Below, piece after piece: positions 58,421 to 64,000 of a DNA stretch of 64,000 nucleotides. A program made the position numbers and the translations under genes. Source of the DNA: Lycocorax pyrrhopterus obiensis (lineage: Eukaryota; Chordata; Aves; Passeriformes; Paradisaeidae); contig JACSVZ010000004.1 in the NCBI GenBank assembly GCA_014706295.1, positions 15,693,264-15,757,263 of the forward strand, given 5' to 3'. How positions within the stretch are numbered: the first letter of the stretch is position 1; each line of letters opens with the position of its first letter. The notes below the pieces were generated by a model. The model searched no databases and was not told where the DNA came from. It saw only the letters and a program-made list of their open reading frames with translations.

Positions 58421-61400
58421 CGGCTGCTCTAACTGGGAAAGCTGGCTGCAAAGCCTACAGGTGGCTGGCAGGTTTCCTTGGATTTTCAGAAGTTCTGCTC
58501 CCCGTTGTCCTACCTAGGAGGGACCGCAAGCGATGCTTCCCGTTCCTAGCAGAAAGATCCCCAGTGCCCCCCGTTCCTAGTGGGAAAGCTGTGAGGAGAT
58601 GTGGGCCCGGCAAAAACCCATTTATCTGGCTGTGAACGTCTTTGGGAGTTGGTGCCTGGGGGAAGATATGCCGCGTTTCCCTTAACGGGATAGATGCTTG
58701 TTGTGCGGATACAGCAGCCTCGTTAGAGAATGGAAGTGGTTGGGATACAAACGTCCCTGTCAAATGCTCCCTTACAGCTCCATGTACGGTCGCTGTATCG
58801 CTGATGAAGGATTATAATTTGCCTGCTGGGTGATCGGAGAGGCATTTCTGAGTGCGTGACTTGTTACTTTATGATCAATTATACCCTTTGTATGAAAGAA
58901 GAAATCATGTTCTCAGCGCTACTTATCTTCACAGAGGCCCATCCATTTTGTGAAGGACTGTTTTCCACGTAACTATCTGTTGTTGTTATTATTGTTTATT
59001 GCTACAACTACAGCTTCAAGAAGCTAGAAGGAAGCTAGTTAGAAGCTAGCTAGAAATCAGGACCTTATTTATGGTGAGTGATGGAGCAAGCCACCAAAAA
59101 GATAATTGTTCCCCAGAGCAGGCTTTGTAAAATAAGTAAAAGGGTATGGGTCCATCATCCTACCCCTCTCTTCAAGTGTATCCAGGAAAAGTGAGAGTCA
59201 AGGAGGGAATGACCCAGCTCAACATGGGATTTTCCTGGCAACTGTTCTTCCAACTTTAAAATCATGGGGTCAAATAATAAGGCCTTATACATTTCAGGAA
59301 TAAAATGTGAGACAGGAATGAGGCGTGAGACGTGTGGTCTGAGGGCATCCCTGTGTTCTCAGCAGGGACTGAGTGGGGGGGGGGAATAGTTAGCAGCTGC
59401 TAAGAACTCCCCTGGACTGGCCTCAGCATCATGACCTGTGTCCATCTGGATCAGGAACTGGAACCAGATCTTGCACAGGAGGGTTGGGTGGCAAAGCCTT
59501 GCTGTGCTGTCCCTTCCGAGAGCCCTACCATCCACTCAACCTTCTTCCTTCAGTGTCATGCTGCCCTTTAGCTGATAGTGGAGCTCTTATCCTGACCTTG
59601 CAATGGTTATGAGGTATGCTCTGTCACTTTATTCCACTATGCTTGGCACACCCAAGCATACCATCCAGCACTACGGCAGGGTTATTCTGATGGATGGCCT
59701 ACCTAATTCCAGCTAGCATGTGCCTTTACATTGATCTGTCCTCCTCCAGCCCCCACCCCACTTCACCTCCCCTCCCCATCACCTTTGAAATCAAAGAGTG
59801 ATGGGGTTGTGAAATCAAGGGATCAACTGAATTGTGCCAGCTGGCAAATGTAGGATAACGTTGTGCCCTTGTGAGGACCTGCAATTTCCTTGAGATCTGT
59901 CTGTGTGGCACTGCTGACCCTTTCTTGACACTCAGCTGCCAGTGTTGAACAGTAGCAGGTATCTGGGTTCCTGCAACTTGGTTTCTTATGGGAGGAGTAA
60001 TCAATGAGGAAAAATCTGGTTATACTCTTGCATTATTTGCATGTGCCCATATACATTGATTTGGGGAGGAGACAGTCAGAGGGCAAGCAAGAGAGTCCCA
60101 TCTCCAGACTTCTGCCGAGTCACTGGTTCCCAAGGAGCAGCTTGGTTCCTGATTGACTGCATGTGCACTTGGTGGGAAGAAGCAAACTCCCTTCTGCTGG
60201 ATAGTTTGCCTGTCCACAAAACTGCCTATACTCCCAAAGTCAGACAAAGTAGTGCATCATAATAAAAAAAAAACCCCCAAAACACCACAAAATTATAAAG
60301 AAGATTTGTTTGATGAGCCATCCTGGAAGAGCATGGGAGGCAGCATGGCTGAGTGACACCTGCTGCCACTCTTTGCCTGACAGGTGTCATGGGTTGCCCC
60401 CATTATCTGCAACATTTGATGGTTTGCAGGATGTCACTGATGCTCAGATGCATTTGAGGATATTTTTAAGGAGGGTGTTAGAACAGTGTGTGGTGTTTGA
60501 GGACGTGACTACTTCTCTCAGCAGAGTCCCTGCCAGGAGCGGTGGCACTGCTCTGCCTGTGTCACGCCTGGGAGACAAGGCACTGTGAGTGGCCTCTGTG
60601 ACCTTCAGGGTTTGCTGTGGGGTTGTGATGGTGAATTGTAGGGACAGACTGGCCTCGCTGCCATGTAGCCATTTTGGGCAAAGGTGGTTTTGTGTGCTGC
60701 AGCCTTGTGAGAGCTGGTTAGCTCAAGCTGGTTTGGGTATGAGCTGCCCTCTCATCTTTGGCAGCAATGCCAACACAGCAGAGGCTGCAGGGGCATTTCT
60801 CTGTCCTTACCTGCTTCTCTTTGCTTTCAGCATTTTGGCCTCCATGTAAAGTGGCTGTGAGGTGTTTCGTAACTTAGGGCTCACTGAGGGCTGGATTTGT
60901 GCTGATATCAAGACAGATCTCTGAGCCTCCTCCTGCCCATTCAGCGGGTTTGGCAGAGCATTGTGATTAGCCGTGTAATTATAAGTCTTATATTTATAAC
61001 GTGTCTTTATGCTCATGTGTGTAAGAGCATCTATCTTGTGATCAAATGCAAAAGCCATTCAATAATCTGTAACAATCATACTTAATTGCATTCAGCCCAC
61101 TAGTTCACCTAAGCTGTCAAAGGGAATATTGTACACATAGGGAGAAGAAATTTTACCCCCCTGAAAGTGCACCTATCCCTGAACACTATGCCCCCGGAAA
61201 CTGAGAAATGTTACCCATATATATCAAAATGTTTTGATGCCAAATTTTTTTAACATACCTACATTAGAATTGTAAGCAAAAACTTTATTTCTGATGGAAA
61301 GACATGATCATTAATCATGCTGTTTGCACATCTGGTCCTGAGTTAATATCTATCCAAGATGAAGCAGTAATTATCCATAGCATAGGCATATACTCACATG

Positions 61401-64000
61401 GTGTTTAACTTAAATTGACAGATTGAGGGGTAACAGCACTTTATACATGGAGGAGCCTTCTACAGCTCTGTAACCACAACAAAACTACTACAAAGAGTTT
61501 CACACCCACATTCTTACATGGCTGTATAATCAAAATGAATGGCAATACATGCGTTTTACAGTTCAAGGAACCATCTTTATTCTGGCAGTACTTAAGTGGG
61601 AGCTTAAGTTTGATGGGTTAAGTTTGAAGTTACAGGGAATTAAAGATAAATCTGATGTTATTCTTCTGCTCAAGTGCTGGCAGAGGCAGGGACTGCTTTA
61701 CACATGTTGGAGTGCTCTCCTGAATCCTTGCCTCAAGGCCGCTGTGCAGAAGTGTATGTGAGCCCTTCTGCAGCGAGGAATTGCAGGAGTGATAACAGCT
61801 GCCAGAGCTGCAGCTGTAGGTTGTAGGTTTGTGCTGCACAGGCAAAAAATACAAAGAGGAAAACCTCTCAGTTCTCACTCCTTTGGATCTCCCACTGACC
61901 TGAAATGTGGGGTTGATGGAGCAAGGACTGGCAGATCTGGCTTGGAGGAGCTGGTACAAGGTCGCTCACTCAGGGCTGCAACCTGTCAGCCCGCTTTGCT
62001 CAGGAGCAACCCGGAACTTGCAGTCATTGTAGACCCAGTTTAGGCCAGTTATTCTAATTTACCATCTTTCCTTCTCTTTCCCCATTTATTAACCTTAACA
62101 TGCCTTTTTACAGTTCCTCAGAGAAGTAATGCCAGTGGAATACTCCTATGCAGAAAAAATTGCTTCTGAGATACAGAACACAGCTAATTACAGTGCTACA
62201 ATTAGCTGAATGCCCTTAACAGAGTCCAAGGGGAGAAATCACAGTGCAGCATCTGCTGTAACATATGCTTTTCTAGTTTCCAGAAGATAACAGTGAGCAT
62301 GTAGGCTGCAGTGGATTGTGCTTTCTGCCTGAAAAGCAGAGCAGCCCGCAGATGCTCCAGTATTTCTTCCACCCGGACTCTGTTAGAAATGTCTGATGCT
62401 GCGTACATCTGTCACGAGGAATTATGCTTTTTTTTTGGCTTTGGTCTCCTCCATGCAGACGGACCTATAATGGTGCAATGGTAATTCAGATCCCATCGTT
62501 CCTGAGTGCACACTTCATCCTAAGGGCAGGTGTCACACCAAGAGCAGCTCAGAGGTAACAGGCGATATGGCACATCACAGGAGTTTGTGCTCACTGCTTT
62601 TCTGTGTGAGGTTTTTGTTTTCACTGTGCTACTGGAAAGATGAAGTGCTTTTCTGTGTACAGTTTAGTGAACTAAACCTAAAGTGGCTCATTATTTTCTA
62701 TCCTATAGATTAACTTGGCCGGAACAGTTGATATAGCCCTGCTAACATACTGCTCAATGTGCTGAGCTGTGTTAATTACAGTTGAATTAGAGCTGACAAT
62801 GACTGAGCCAGCTTAGTCGAGTACTGCTTCAGACTTTTTAATTACATTTTTAACATTTCACTGTTTTTTGCTTTAACCAGGCCCAGAACTGCAAAAAAGA
62901 AATGTGTTTGTAAAGATGCTGTTAAAAATATGTCACTACAGTCACAAAGCAGCAAGTAGAAAGTAAGTTTGGACCACATCCATCCTCCTGAGTACTGATT
63001 AATAGGAGAGTTTGTTCACAGAAAATGTGTCTCTGTTATTTAGCCAATTACTTAATGATCGACTCTTTCTTCCCAGTTTGTCTGGCAGCATTGTGCTATG
63101 ATTTGTGGCAATTCCTGACCAAAAAAAATTTAAATTTTAGGGAAGGGCTTTGGCCAGGGTATATAAACCAGTGATTTACCTCCAGTAAAGGCCAGAGGAA
63201 GGATGCTGAGAGAGAAAGAAGACTGTGGCTCGTGTGTAAGCAGTTGGAAAACAATCTGGCTCTGGTCAGGTCTGCACAATTCTTAGTGTGCCCCAGGACT
63301 TCACTGTATGTGCTTTCAGAGTAGTGCCAGAGCTGTCAGTTCTTTACGATGACAAGATTAGTGCTCGTGTCTTTATGAATTAGAGGACTGTGACCATTTT
63401 GTGGGTGTTCTGTATCCTTATGTGGAGGCTGTGAGTGCACTGGGGAGTTAACCCTTGGCTCTCAGCAGTGGGACCAGCTCTGCAGGGGAGGGTAAATTAG
63501 GAGAGTCAGAGGAGGGGGATTTTTCCCACTTGGGCCCTGGAATTAGTTCTCTGAATGACCCATCAGTTAAATCTGACTTACCTATTACTGTGTGTGAGCA
63601 CTTGCAGGTGCTGAGTGAGGTCAGTGGGGCTCCTTGTCTGCACCAACCTCTGAGTGCCTGAGAGGGGCACTGAACGGAAAAGGCAGGCTGAGAATTTGTA
63701 CAGGTACAGTTACACAGCAAAGCCTAAAGGATGGGTAAGCTTTGAAGTAGGATGAGTTGTAAGCTTTATTCACTAGATGACAAACCCCCTGGTCTTTGAT
63801 CCAGTAATCCGTGTGTCAGTCGGATGATAAATCCAATAATTAAGTACAGTGTAGTCTTTCTGTCCCTCTTCCAAAGGCTTTCTTTCACCTTCTTATTTAT
63901 TTTTTGTCTGTTATCTCAAAATGTCAAAAGAGGGTGGTACAGCCATTTGCAACGAGGTCTGAGCCATTCACAATGAGTTCTGAGCCTGATTCCTCTGTCA
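58270..64000. other. LHCGR 5' flank and intergenic DNA
   Basis: Beyond the CpG-rich promoter (to about 58.42 kb) no exon, RNA gene or clear transposon was recognised. There is a G-run near 59375-59384 and a small imperfect GAAGCTAG repeat near 59021-59057. FSHR is expected further to the right by mammalian synteny, but none of its exons was seen here. Confidence 0.5.

Noticed and set aside
57861..58635. Two overlapping + strand frames of 218 and 206 codons across the LHCGR promoter
   Set aside because: They are the antisense of exon 1 and its CpG-rich flank. The Arg/Ala/Pro-rich low-complexity product and long frames are expected where stop codons are rare.
1..64000. CRISPR arrays, operons, riboswitches, tRNA or rRNA genes, integrated viruses
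   Set aside because: None seen. The intron-containing genes and CR1 repeats show vertebrate nuclear DNA, and no RNA gene could be recognised by eye.

Overview
The window is vertebrate nuclear DNA, most likely from a bird. Three intron-containing genes with GT-AG splice sites can be read, and the recognisable transposons are CR1 LINEs, the typical interspersed repeat of avian and other sauropsid genomes. The genes are compact (an LHCGR of about 24 kb between start and stop codons), which also suggests a bird. The species cannot be fixed from the sequence.

Layout. Positions 1-7583 (+) hold the last three coding exons of STON1 (stonin-1, an endocytic adaptor), cut by the left edge. After a gene-free interval (7.6-18.4 kb) with one CR1 fragment comes GTF2A1L (TFIIA-alpha/beta-like factor, ALF), + strand, nine coding exons from 18484 to 29983, starting in a CpG-rich promoter. 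A 4.4 kb convergent gap follows. LHCGR (luteinizing hormone/choriogonadotropin receptor) lies on the - strand with eleven coding exons, from the start codon at 58269 in a second CpG-rich region down to the stop at 34350. The remaining 58.4-64 kb shows no recognisable gene. FSHR would be expected further right by comparison with the mammalian order, but none of it is seen here.

The order STON1-GTF2A1L-LHCGR and the strands match the mammalian chromosome block, which supports calling GTF2A1L and LHCGR rather than the paralogues GTF2A1 and TSHR. All exons were joined by hand from splice sites and reading phase. GTF2A1L gives 487 codons and LHCGR 726 codons, with every phase closing. Every internal LHCGR junction is phase 2, and exon sizes equal the usual family sizes except exon 10 (72 nt) and a longer 5' part of exon 11.

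Function: STON1 acts in clathrin-linked endocytosis, GTF2A1L in RNA polymerase II preinitiation complexes, mainly in germ cells in mammals, and LHCGR is the gonadal LH receptor. They are neighbours by conserved synteny and do not form a pathway. I found no undescribed system. The points most worth checking are a reading-phase-compatible STON1-GTF2A1L read-through, a divergent LHCGR exon 10 with an extra cysteine, a long acidic LHCGR hinge, an in-frame double acceptor in GTF2A1L, and an odd CR1/CR1 junction.
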